Assembly (NCBI GenBank): GCA_035544215.1
Contig: DATKHY010000003.1
Location: 444,501-508,500 of the forward strand
Origin: Candidatus Binatia bacterium
GTDB lineage: Bacteria > Vulcanimicrobiota > Vulcanimicrobiia > Vulcanimicrobiales > Vulcanimicrobiaceae
Reading direction: 5' to 3'
DNA length: 64,000 nt
Made by a program: the position numbers and the translations under genes. Position 1 is the stretch's first letter; each line of letters opens with the position of its first letter. Shown in pieces: positions 49,399-57,465 of this stretch. Below the pieces are notes generated by a model. It was not told where the DNA came from. It searched no databases and saw only the letters and a list, made by a program, of their open reading frames with translations.

Positions 49399-50514
49399 AT
49401 GAGCACCGCCGCCGAAGCCCGCAGCAATCCGCTGGCACAAATCGACTGGGACTACGTCGAGTTCTACGTAGGCAACGCGAAGCAAGCAGCACATTACTAC
49501 ATGTCGGCGTTCGGCTTCGATCAGATCGCTTACGCCGGCCCGGAGACGGGCGTGCGGGGCCGCGTGAGCTACCTCTTGGAACAGAACAAAGTCCGGTTCG
49601 TGTTGACGTCCAGCCTGGTGCCGGACGACGAAATCGCGCGCCACGTGATGCTCCACGGCGACGGCATCAAGGACGTCGCGATCTTGGTCGAAGACGCCAC
49701 AGCGGCGTTCGAGATGGCGGTGCGCGGAGGCGCGCGTGTGATCGCGGGGCCGATGGTCTTGGAGGACGCGCAAGGCAGGATCGTCAAGGCGACGATCGCG
49801 ACCTACGGCGACACCGTGCACTCATTCATCCAGCGCGACGGCTACGCCGGAATCTTCGCGCCGGGCTTCGTCGAGGCGCGCAAGACGATCCGGCACGCCG
49901 CCAAGCCCGGGCTGCAGTTCATCGATCACTGCGTCGGAAACGTGGGCTGGGGCGAGATGGACGCGTGGGGCGACTTCTACGCGCGGGTGTTCGGCTTCTC
50001 CCAGCTGGTCTCGTTCGACGACAAGGATATTTCGACCGAATATACCGCGCTGCGCTCGAAGGTGATGACCGATCCGCGGCACCGCGTCAAGTTCCCGATC
50101 AACGAGCCGGCGCAGGGCAAGAAGAAATCTCAGATCGAGGAGTATCTCGAGTTCTATCGGGGCGCGGGCGTTCAGCACATGGCGATTCGGACGGACGACA
50201 TCGCAACGACCATTCGGGCGCTCAAAGAGAACGGCGTGGAGTTCCTCGACACGCCGGATTCATACTACGAGATGCTCGCGGACCGCGTGGGCAAGATCGA
50301 CGAGGCGCTCGAGACGCTGCGCGAACTGCGCATCCTGGTCGACCGGGACGACATGGGGTATATGCTGCAGATATTCACGAAGCCGCTCCAGGACCGCCCG
50401 ACGCTGTTCTTCGAGATCATCCAGCGCAAGGGCAGCCTCTCGTTCGGCAAGGGGAACTTCAAGGCGCTGTTCGTCTCCATCGAGCGCGAACAGGAAAAGC
50501 GGGGCACTCTTTAA
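49399..50514 (+). CDS. hppD: 4-Hydroxyphenylpyruvate dioxygenase
   Basis: It converts 4-hydroxyphenylpyruvate to homogentisate with Fe(II) and O2. It has 371 residues from ATG 49399. A GTG at 49339 in frame would overlap the start of the divergent unknown gene, so it is less likely. The two vicinal-oxygen-chelate halves carry the iron ligands His177 (FIDHCVGNV), His260 (GVQHMAIRTDDI) and Glu339 (LFFEIIQRKG). MGYMLQIFTKPLQDRPTLFFE is typical of true HPPD rather than hydroxymandelate synthase. The next gene starts on its stop codon (TAATG). Confidence 0.96.
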   Translation: MSTAAEARSNPLAQIDWDYVEFYVGNAKQAAHYYMSAFGFDQIAYAGPETGVRGRVSYLLEQNKVRFVLTSSLVPDDEIARHVMLHGDGIKDVAILVEDATAAFEMAVRGGARVIAGPMVLEDAQGRIVKATIATYGDTVHSFIQRDGYAGIFAPGFVEARKTIRHAAKPGLQFIDHCVGNVGWGEMDAWGDFYARVFGFSQLVSFDDKDISTEYTALRSKVMTDPRHRVKFPINEPAQGKKKSQIEEYLEFYRGAGVQHMAIRTDDIATTIRALKENGVEFLDTPDSYYEMLADRVGKIDEALETLRELRILVDRDDMGYMLQIFTKPLQDRPTLFFEIIQRKGSLSFGKGNFKALFVSIEREQEKRGTL

Positions 50515-51761
50515 TGTTACTGATGCGCTCGAAACTCGGAGACTGGTACAGGCGCAATCGCGAGCGCTCGGCGACGCTGTTTGCCTTGATCGACGACGAC
50601 GCGTTCTACGACCGGCCGATTCCCCTGCGTCATCCGTTCGCGTTCTACGAAGGGCACATCCCCGCGTTCAGCTTCAGCACACTCTGCGACCGCGCGCTCG
50701 GTGAGCCCTCGATCGATTCGGCGCTGGAGAAGCTATTCGAGCGCGGCATCGACCCGTCGTCCGCCGACGACGCGCGGCGCCACGATCGCGCGGACTGGCC
50801 CTCGCGCGCGGCGGTGCGGGCGTTCGCCGCGCAGTGCGACCAGCACGTGGAACGCGCGCTCGAGTTGGCGCGCATCGACGATCCTGTGGTGCCGAGCCTA
50901 GTACGCGGCCAGGCGGCGTACACGATCCTCGAGCACGAGCCGATGCACCACGAGACGCTAATGTACATCGTCCATCAGCTGGCCTACGACCGGAAGCGGC
51001 GCATTGTGGGACGGCACGAGGACCACGCGCTCCCCCTCGGTCGGTTCGTGCGGGTAGAGGCGGGGACGGCGACGCTGGGCGCGGAGCCGGACGAGATCGC
51101 TTTCGGCTGGGATAACGAGTTTCGCAGAACCTTAGCGCCGGTCGCGGCGTTCGACATCGCCGAGTACCCGGTGACGAACGGCGACTGGCTGCGCTTCGTC
51201 GCCGACGGCGGTCCCATTCCGCAGTTCTGGAGGGAACGCGACGGTGAGTGGCTGCTGCGCGGCGTCTTCGAGGAGATCGCGCTGCCGCGCTCGTGGCCGG
51301 TGTACGTGTCGCACGATCAGGCCGAGGCCTATGCGAAGTGGACCGGAATGCGCCTGCCGAGCGAGGCCGAGTATCACCGCGCAGCGTTCGGGACGCCGAG
51401 CGGCGAGGAGCGCCCGTTCCCATGGGGCGACGAGCGGCCCACGCCGGCGCACGGCAACTTCGACTTCGAGCGCTTCGATCCGGAGCCCGTCGACGCGCAT
51501 CCGCGCGGCACGAGCGCGTGGGGCGTCGCGGACCTAGTCGGCAACGGGTGGGAGTGGACCTCGACGCCGTTCGCGCCGTTCCCTGGGTTCGAACCGATGG
51601 CATCCTACCCGCGATACTCCGCCGACTTCTTCGACGGAAAGCACTACGTTATGAAGGGCGCCTCGCCGGTGACGGCGGCAGAGCTCATCCGGCGCTCGCT
51701 CCGGAACTGGTTCTACGGCGACTATCCGTACATGTACGCGAAGTTCCGCTGCATCGCCTGA
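50514..51761 (+). CDS. EgtB/SenA/OvoA-like non-haem iron enzyme (DinB-like + FGE-sulfatase domains)
   Basis: 415 residues. The N-terminal DinB-type four-helix domain supplies three His that match the iron ligands of EgtB: His48 (YEGHIPAF) and His141/His145 in LEHEPMHHETLMY. The C-terminal half is a formylglycine-generating-enzyme-type fold (FDIAEYPVTNGDWLRFVADGG, HDQAEAYAKWTGMRLPSEAEYHRAAFG, DLVGNGWEWTSTPFAPFPGF, RNWFYGD). Members couple O2 to C-S (or C-Se) bond formation on histidine betaine or histidine. No EgtD-like methyltransferase is nearby, and the gene sits between hppD and a transporter lipoprotein. The actual substrate may therefore differ. Confidence 0.8.
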   Translation: MLLMRSKLGDWYRRNRERSATLFALIDDDAFYDRPIPLRHPFAFYEGHIPAFSFSTLCDRALGEPSIDSALEKLFERGIDPSSADDARRHDRADWPSRAAVRAFAAQCDQHVERALELARIDDPVVPSLVRGQAAYTILEHEPMHHETLMYIVHQLAYDRKRRIVGRHEDHALPLGRFVRVEAGTATLGAEPDEIAFGWDNEFRRTLAPVAAFDIAEYPVTNGDWLRFVADGGPIPQFWRERDGEWLLRGVFEEIALPRSWPVYVSHDQAEAYAKWTGMRLPSEAEYHRAAFGTPSGEERPFPWGDERPTPAHGNFDFERFDPEPVDAHPRGTSAWGVADLVGNGWEWTSTPFAPFPGFEPMASYPRYSADFFDGKHYVMKGASPVTAAELIRRSLRNWFYGDYPYMYAKFRCIA

Positions 51762-53377
51762 TGCGGCTTGCCGCCGTTGTCTGCGGCACCGCACTCGCGT
51801 TATACGCCGTGACGGCCTGCTCGAAGAGCGCCGGCGGTAGCGCCGCCGCACCCGAGCGCCTGCGCATTGCGCTACAGATCAATCCGACGCAACTGGACCC
51901 TATTCTCGCACAAAACTCCATCGAGAGCTTCGCCGATGGCTTGATGTTCGATCTGCTCGTCACGCTGGATCGGAACCACCGCGAGGTTCCTGACCTCGCC
52001 GCGACGGTTCCGTCGCTCGACAACGGCGGCATTAGCAAAGACGGCCTGACGATCGCCTATCACCTGCGGCGCGGCGTGAAGTGGCACGACGGCGCGCCGT
52101 TCACGAGCAGGGACGTCAAGTTTACGTGGCAAGCCATCATGAACCCGCGCAACAACGTCGTTTCGCGCCGCGGCTACGACGAGATCGCCTCGATTGACAC
52201 GCCCGACGACTCTACTGTCGTCATGCACATGAAGCGCCGCTTCCCGCCCGCCGTCGACACGATCTTCGCGGAAAGCGATATGCCGTACCGTTTGCTTCCA
52301 GCCCACCTTCTCGCCCGGTATGACAACCTGAATCACGCGGCGTTCAACGCGGCGCCGGTCGGCACGGGACCGTACGAGTTCGTGCGCTGGCAGCGCGGCG
52401 ACCAGATCGTGCTCCGCGCGAATCCGGGCTACTTTCGTGGCGCGCCGGCGCTGCGGGAGCTGACGCTCCCGATCATACCCGACGACAACACGATCGCGGC
52501 GCAGCTGCGTTCGCGCGAGGTGGATCTTGGGGTCGAGATCCCGGCGGCGGTCTATCGCGACGTCGCGGGCGTGGCGGGCGTGCGCCGCCAGCTCACGGAC
52601 GCGCCTGCGTACACGGCGGTGATCTTCAACGCGCGGCGGCCGCCGCTCGACGACGTCCGCGTCCGCAGGGCGCTCGTGCTGGGTATGGATCGGGCGGCGA
52701 TCACGCGCGACGACACGTACGGGACCGGAAGGGTCGCGGTGGCGGACCTCTCGCCCTTCTACTGGGCTTTCGATGCGGCGCTGCGGCCGACGCCCTACGA
52801 TCCCGCACAGGCCGAAGCGCTGCTGGACGCCGCCGGCTGGCGCCCCGGCCCCGACGCAGTGCGGGTGCGTAACGGCACGCGCCTGTCGCTGCTGCTCGTC
52901 TACGGGCTCGGCAGCCAGATCGTTCGAACGATCACGGTGCAGATTCAGCAGATGTACCGTCCGATCGGCGTCGAGGTCGAGCTGAAGGGCTTCGACTATG
53001 CCACGCTCTACGCGGCAGCGCAGAGCGGCGGCATCCTCAACGGCGGCAAGTTCGACCTCGCCATGTACGCATGGATCGCGGGCGCCGATCCGGACGATTC
53101 GTCGGAGTGGACCTGCGCCGCGATACCGCCGGGCGGCAACAACGTCGCGCGTTACTGTTCGTCAGAGATGGAAGCGGAGCAGCGTCTCGCGCTGTCGACG
53201 TTCGATCGGTCGGTGCGCAAGGCCGCCTACGCGCGCATTCAGGCGCTTTTGCTGCGTGACGCGCCGGCCGCCTTCATCTACTATCAGGCACTGCGCTACG
53301 CGCACGCGGACGATCTCCAGAACTTCATGCCCAACGGCATCAGCGAGGGTTGGAACGCCCAGGAGTGGCGCAGATAG
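51761..53377 (+). CDS. Peptide/nickel-type ABC transporter substrate-binding lipoprotein
   Basis: 538 residues, family 5 extracellular solute-binding protein (OppA/DppA-like). The signal peptide ends in the lipobox VTAC (LALYAVTACSKS), so the protein is a lipoprotein. The fold is shown by LDPILAQNSIESFADGLMFDLLVTLDRN, the family motif region SKDGLTIAYHLRRGVKWHDGAPFTSRDVKFTWQ, VGTGPYEFVRWQRGDQIVLRANPGYF and VRRALVLGMDRAAI. No permease or ATPase gene is adjacent, so the rest of the transporter is elsewhere. It begins on the stop codon of the EgtB-like gene (TGATG). Confidence 0.92.
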   Translation: MRLAAVVCGTALALYAVTACSKSAGGSAAAPERLRIALQINPTQLDPILAQNSIESFADGLMFDLLVTLDRNHREVPDLAATVPSLDNGGISKDGLTIAYHLRRGVKWHDGAPFTSRDVKFTWQAIMNPRNNVVSRRGYDEIASIDTPDDSTVVMHMKRRFPPAVDTIFAESDMPYRLLPAHLLARYDNLNHAAFNAAPVGTGPYEFVRWQRGDQIVLRANPGYFRGAPALRELTLPIIPDDNTIAAQLRSREVDLGVEIPAAVYRDVAGVAGVRRQLTDAPAYTAVIFNARRPPLDDVRVRRALVLGMDRAAITRDDTYGTGRVAVADLSPFYWAFDAALRPTPYDPAQAEALLDAAGWRPGPDAVRVRNGTRLSLLLVYGLGSQIVRTITVQIQQMYRPIGVEVELKGFDYATLYAAAQSGGILNGGKFDLAMYAWIAGADPDDSSEWTCAAIPPGGNNVARYCSSEMEAEQRLALSTFDRSVRKAAYARIQALLLRDAPAAFIYYQALRYAHADDLQNFMPNGISEGWNAQEWRR

Positions 53378-53384
53378 ACGCGGC

Positions 53385-54842
53385 ATGGTAGCGGGCATGA
53401 CGTTGAATAGCGTGCCGGTTACCATCGCGTACGGCGACGGCATCGGGCCTGAGATCATGACGGCCACGCTGCGCATCCTCGATGCGGCAGGGGCCTGCCT
53501 GGAGCTGGATCCGATCGAGATCGGCGAGTCCGTCTACAAGAAGGGGCTCACCAACGGCATCGAGCCTGCGTCGTGGGAGTCGCTGCGGCGCACAAAGGTC
53601 TTCCTCAAGGCGCCGATCACGACGCCGCAGGGCGGCGGCTTCAAGAGCCTTAACGTGACCGTCCGCAAGACGCTGGGCATGTACGCCAACGTACGGCCGT
53701 GCATGTCGCTCTACCCCTACGTCGCTACGAAGCATCCACAGATGGACATCGTCATCGTGCGCGAGAACGAGGAAGACGTGTACGGCGGGATCGAGCACCG
53801 CCAAACGAACCAGGTTGCGCAGTGCCTGAAGCTGATCTCGCGCCCCGGCAGCAAGCGTATCATCCGGTACGCGTTCGAGTACGCGCACGCGAACAAACGC
53901 AAAAAAGTCACGTGTTTCACCAAAGACAACATCATGAAGATCACGGACGGCCTGTTCCACCGGACGTTCAACGAGATCGCCACGGAGTATCCGGACATCG
54001 AGCACGAACACTGGATCGTCGACATCGGCGCGGCCAAGATGGCCGACACGCCGGAGGCGTTCGACGTGATCGTGATGCCGAATCTGTACGGCGACGTGCT
54101 CTCCGACGTCGCTGCCCAGATCACCGGGTCGGTCGGCCTCGCGGGCTCCGCCAACATCGGTGACCACTGCTCGATGTTCGAGGCCATCCACGGCTCGGCG
54201 CCGCGCCGCGCGGGCCAGAATCTGGCGAACCCGTCCGGCCTGCTGCACGGCGCGATGCTGATGCTCGTCCACATCGGTCAGGCGGACGTCGCGGAGCGCG
54301 TGCACAACGGCTGGCTGCGCACGATCGAGGACGGCGTCCATACCTACGATATCTTCAAAGAAGGGACGTCGCGCAAAAAGGTCGGGACCAAGGAGTTCGC
54401 CGACGCGGTCATCGAGCGGCTGGACAAGCTACCCCAGCACCTCAAGCCGATCGAGTACGACAAAGAGGCGCAGATGAACCTCGCCATTCGCCCGGCCGGG
54501 AAGCCGCCGATGAAGCTGCGTGCCGGCGTCGATCTCTTCATCGACCGGCGGGACGGCAACCCCGACCAGATCGCCGCAGTCATGGAACGCTTCGACGTGC
54601 CCGGCGCGAAGCTGACGACGATCAGCAACCGCGGCACCAAGGTGTGGCCGAACGGCAACCCCGACACGTATTGGAGCGACCACTGGTCTTGCCGCTTCGA
54701 AGCCGACGGCGAGCCGTTCGGCGCGGAGCACGTCGTTAAGCTGCTGCTGGCGGCGAATCAGGCCGGCTTCGACGTGATCAAGACCGAGGGGCTGTACACG
54801 TTCAACGGCGAGCGCGGCTACTCGCTCGCCCAGGGTGAATAG
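53385..54842 (+). CDS. icd: Isocitrate dehydrogenase, Thermus/Rickettsia type
   Basis: It decarboxylates isocitrate to 2-oxoglutarate in the TCA cycle. It has 485 residues from ATG 53385 (ATG 53397 is possible). The N-terminal catalytic part has IAYGDGIGPEI, substrate residues in LNVTVRKTLGMYANVRPC, VRENEEDVYGGIEH, the metal site NLYGDVLSDVAAQITGSVGLAGSANIG and the nucleotide region FEAIHGSAPRRAGQNLANPSG. The extra C-terminal domain of about 140 residues (LRAGVDLFIDRRDGNPDQIAAVM, GTKVWPNGNPDTYWSDHW) marks the long type II form. Cofactor preference cannot be fixed from sequence alone. It lies 7 bases after the peptide-binding protein gene. Confidence 0.92.
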   Translation: MVAGMTLNSVPVTIAYGDGIGPEIMTATLRILDAAGACLELDPIEIGESVYKKGLTNGIEPASWESLRRTKVFLKAPITTPQGGGFKSLNVTVRKTLGMYANVRPCMSLYPYVATKHPQMDIVIVRENEEDVYGGIEHRQTNQVAQCLKLISRPGSKRIIRYAFEYAHANKRKKVTCFTKDNIMKITDGLFHRTFNEIATEYPDIEHEHWIVDIGAAKMADTPEAFDVIVMPNLYGDVLSDVAAQITGSVGLAGSANIGDHCSMFEAIHGSAPRRAGQNLANPSGLLHGAMLMLVHIGQADVAERVHNGWLRTIEDGVHTYDIFKEGTSRKKVGTKEFADAVIERLDKLPQHLKPIEYDKEAQMNLAIRPAGKPPMKLRAGVDLFIDRRDGNPDQIAAVMERFDVPGAKLTTISNRGTKVWPNGNPDTYWSDHWSCRFEADGEPFGAEHVVKLLLAANQAGFDVIKTEGLYTFNGERGYSLAQGE

Positions 54843-54847
54843 GTTCC

Positions 54848-55585
54848 CTAGAGGCGTTCGAGCAGCGATTCGTCGTCGAGGCGCGCGAGCTCGGCCGGCA
54901 CGCGGTCGCGGACGCGTGACGCCAACTGCGACGCGAGCTCTTGGCGGCGCTCCGGCGAGAGCGCAGCGCGCCGCTCGAGGAAACGCTTGACCAACGCGCG
55001 CTCCTGGCCGCTCATATACGCCGTCGGCGAATACGCCGGCTCCGGCTCGGCGCGTCGGGAGAGATCGCGCGGCGGCGCGAGGCGCGCATCGCGCACCACG
55101 ATCGTGCCGGCGGCGAGGTCGCCGAGGCGCTTGTTTTCCGGCGATATCAGCGCGCTGACGGCCGCCAGGATGTAGTACCCGACGAGCTGCTCCCCGACGC
55201 GGATGAGATTGCGAATCAACGACGCGCCGAAGTCGATGGGATAGCCGCCGTCGCGCACCACGCGCAGGCCGAGGAGCTTCTTGCCCGGCGTCTGCCCGTT
55301 CCAGAGCGCCTCGAACGCGATGAAGTATCCGAAGAGCACGACGAAGAGGATCGCGACGACGAGCGCGATCGCAAGGCTTTGCGCGACCTTGTCGCTCAGC
55401 GGGGTCGCACCATGTCGTGCGGCCGCGCGCGCGCCTGCCATTACGATACCGTAGAAGATCGCGACCAACGTGAGAATTTGGATCGCCTGATCGACGATCA
55501 GCGCGAGAAAGCGGCTCCCGAGCCCGGCGAGCTCGTAGTTAAATGCGATGCTCTCGGGCGTACGAACCTCGAGCGTCCGATCCAC
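54848..55585 (-). CDS. RDD-family membrane protein
   Basis: 245 residues from GTG 55585. The RDD domain shows the opening Arg-Asp in GLGSRFLALIVDQAIQILTLVAIF. Two further helices follow (AIALVVAILFVVLFGYFIAFEAL), then the family motif WNGQTPGKKLLGLRVVRDGGYPIDFGASLIRNLIR. The C-terminal 80 residues are cytoplasmic and charged (ERALVKRFLERRAALSPERRQEL). RDD proteins next to SpoIIM, DUF58 and MoxR genes form a widely conserved but uncharacterised set. It is divergent from the SpoIIM gene by 42 bases. Confidence 0.85.
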   Translation of the reverse strand: MDRTLEVRTPESIAFNYELAGLGSRFLALIVDQAIQILTLVAIFYGIVMAGARAAARHGATPLSDKVAQSLAIALVVAILFVVLFGYFIAFEALWNGQTPGKKLLGLRVVRDGGYPIDFGASLIRNLIRVGEQLVGYYILAAVSALISPENKRLGDLAAGTIVVRDARLAPPRDLSRRAEPEPAYSPTAYMSGQERALVKRFLERRAALSPERRQELASQLASRVRDRVPAELARLDDESLLERL

Positions 55586-55627
55586 TTCGGCCAGGTTCGA
55601 CGGCGCCGGCCCGCCAACTCCTGAGCG

Positions 55628-56629
55628 TTGACGCAAGCCGCTTTCGTCGAGCGCCGGTCGGGCACGTGGCAGAGCCTCGACGCGCTCCTGCGCCGCGTCG
55701 AGCGGCGCGGCACGCGAGCGCTTTCGCCCGACGAGATCTTCGAGCTGGGCCGCCTCTACCGTGCCACGACGAGCGACCTGGCCTACGCCCAAGGTGCCGA
55801 TTACGACCGCGCGCTGCTCGAGTATCTCAACCGCAGTGTGGCGCGCGCGCACGCGCACGTGTACGCTAAGGCGCCGGAGAGCGGGATGCGGCGCATCGCG
55901 GAATTTTACGCGCGCGCGTTTCCGCAAGAGTTTCGCCGCTCGCTGCCCTACGTCGCGGTCTGCACCGCGCTCACCGTGGCCTGCGCCGTGGTCGCGTACG
56001 TGCTCGTGCGCAGCCATCCCGCCGACGCCTACGCGCTGCTGCCGAAGTTCCTCGTCTCGGAGAAGATCCGAAAGAGCCTACACGACTCCAAATTTGCCGT
56101 CGACCCCGGATTCGCGCCGGCGATGTCGGCGCTGATCATCGCCAACAACGTCAAGGTCGCGATCGTCGCCTTCGCGGGCTCGGTCACCCTCGGCGCGCTG
56201 ACGCTGTATATCATCGCGTCCAACGGCGTGATGCTGGGCGGGATGGGCGCGCTCTTCACTAACGCGGGGTTCGGCGCCGATTTTTGGGCGACGATCGCGC
56301 CGCATGGCGTCATCGAGCTGACGGCGATTCAGATCGCGGGCGCGGCGGGCTTGCTGATCGCCGCGGCGATCGTCCATCCGGGGCGAATGCGGCGGCGGGA
56401 TCTGATCGTGATCAACGCGCGCCGCGCCGGCACGCTGATTCTCGGCGTCGCCTCTATGCTGATCGTCGCCGGCACGATCGAGGCGTTCGTCTCGCCGCTG
56501 CGGCTACCGGAGACGGTGCGCATCGGGGTCGGGATCTTTACTGCGATTCTTTTGATTCTGTATTTCTCGGGCGCGGGGCGGCGATCATCGCTTCCGCGCG
56601 AGCACGGACCTCGGGAGGAAACGGCGTAG
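55628..56629 (+). CDS. SpoIIM-like (stage II sporulation M family) membrane protein
   Basis: 333 residues starting at TTG 55628, which is at family position MTQAAFVERR. The N-terminal cytoplasmic helices include WQSLDALLRRVERRGTRALSPDEIFELGRLYR. Membrane helices follow (YVAVCTALTVACAVVAYVLV, VKVAIVAFAGSVTLGALTLYII, the motif NGVMLGGMGALFTNAGFGADFWATIAPHGVIEL, and two C-terminal spans). In non-spore-formers this family accompanies RDD/DUF58/MoxR genes, as here. Its 3' end overlaps the antisense thioesterase gene by 92 bases. Confidence 0.87.
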   Translation: MTQAAFVERRSGTWQSLDALLRRVERRGTRALSPDEIFELGRLYRATTSDLAYAQGADYDRALLEYLNRSVARAHAHVYAKAPESGMRRIAEFYARAFPQEFRRSLPYVAVCTALTVACAVVAYVLVRSHPADAYALLPKFLVSEKIRKSLHDSKFAVDPGFAPAMSALIIANNVKVAIVAFAGSVTLGALTLYIIASNGVMLGGMGALFTNAGFGADFWATIAPHGVIELTAIQIAGAAGLLIAAAIVHPGRMRRRDLIVINARRAGTLILGVASMLIVAGTIEAFVSPLRLPETVRIGVGIFTAILLILYFSGAGRRSSLPREHGPREETA

Positions 56630-56990
56630 CGCGGCGCTCCGTGCGGTCGATGTGCACACCTGTGAGCTCGCACACCGCGCAGAGCTCGCCGGTCTGCGCA
56701 TCGTACAGGTCGTGCACCCACGCCATCTTACGGTCGCCGATGCTCATGATCCGCGAACGAATCTCGACGATGTCGCCGGCGAGCAGCTCCCGCTTATAGG
56801 TGATGTTTTGCTGGACCCCTGCCATGCCGGAGCGCATCTCTCTCACGTAGGCCGGCGTGATCCCGACTGCCGCCATCAAATGCCACGTCGCCTCATCGAA
56901 CTTGCCAACGTAGAACATGACGTTCATGTGGCCCATCTGATCGCAGTGCCACGGGTAGACCGATCCTCGGTAGCTAACGATCTCACTCAA
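56538..56990 (-). CDS. Hotdog-fold acyl-CoA thioesterase (YbgC/4HBT-like)
   Basis: 150 residues from TTG 56990, chosen because GGGAGGGGG lies 6 bases upstream. ATG 57014 in the same frame is the alternative. The thioesterase signature is VYPWHCDQMGHMNVMFYVGKFDEATW, where the Asp/His-containing loop and the following helix form the active site. Then come NITYKRELLAGDIVEIRSRI and KMAWVHDLYDAQTGELCAVCELTGVHID, as in 4-hydroxybenzoyl-CoA thioesterases. The C-terminal tail runs 92 bases antisense into the SpoIIM gene. It overlaps the GNAT gene stop by a few bases. Confidence 0.85.
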   Translation of the reverse strand: MSEIVSYRGSVYPWHCDQMGHMNVMFYVGKFDEATWHLMAAVGITPAYVREMRSGMAGVQQNITYKRELLAGDIVEIRSRIMSIGDRKMAWVHDLYDAQTGELCAVCELTGVHIDRTERRATPFPPEVRARAEAMIAAPRPRNTESKESQ

Positions 56991-57465
56991 GTTTGACCCC
57001 CTCCCGCCGCTCATCAGAGATGAGATAGCACATTCGTGGAGCTTGGCCGAATCGCGTCTGCACTTCGCCGGTCCGAACGAACCCGTGCTTCGCGTAGAAA
57101 TCCACCGCTGCAGGGTTGGCGGTCACCTCTATCCGTGCTGCCTGTTCCGCGCGAGCGCACTGTATGGCATCGAACAATAGCGCTGTTCCGGCGCCCCTGC
57201 GCCACCACGGTGGGTCGACAAACAGCCCGTCAAGCTCTGCTATGTCTCCGCCCGGCGCAAGCAGTACGGAGAACCCGATCATCCGGCCCTGAATTTCTGC
57301 GATTCGCACTCGCCCTTCGCGAAGGAGCATCGGATCGAGGTAAATCGAATCGGGATGCGCCAAGATTGCATCGCGATAATCAGGCACCGCGGTCGACGCG
57401 CGAAGTTGCAGTTGCGCCAGCGTGTGTCGCTCCCGAGATTTAGCGCGCCGCAAGTGCACAGTCAC
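56983..57465 (-). CDS. GNAT-family N-acetyltransferase
   Basis: 160 residues from GTG 57465 (4-base overlap with the DUF58 gene). The GNAT fold is seen in RIAEIQGRMIGFSVLLAPGGDIAELDGLFVDPPWWRRGAGTALL, with the acetyl-CoA loop WRRGAG and the closing ANPAAVDFYAKHGFVRTGEVQTRFG. The acceptor is unknown. Its base composition is somewhat less GC-rich than its neighbours, so it may be a later insertion into the MoxR module. Confidence 0.88.
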   Translation of the reverse strand: MTVHLRRAKSRERHTLAQLQLRASTAVPDYRDAILAHPDSIYLDPMLLREGRVRIAEIQGRMIGFSVLLAPGGDIAELDGLFVDPPWWRRGAGTALLFDAIQCARAEQAARIEVTANPAAVDFYAKHGFVRTGEVQTRFGQAPRMCYLISDERREGVKLE

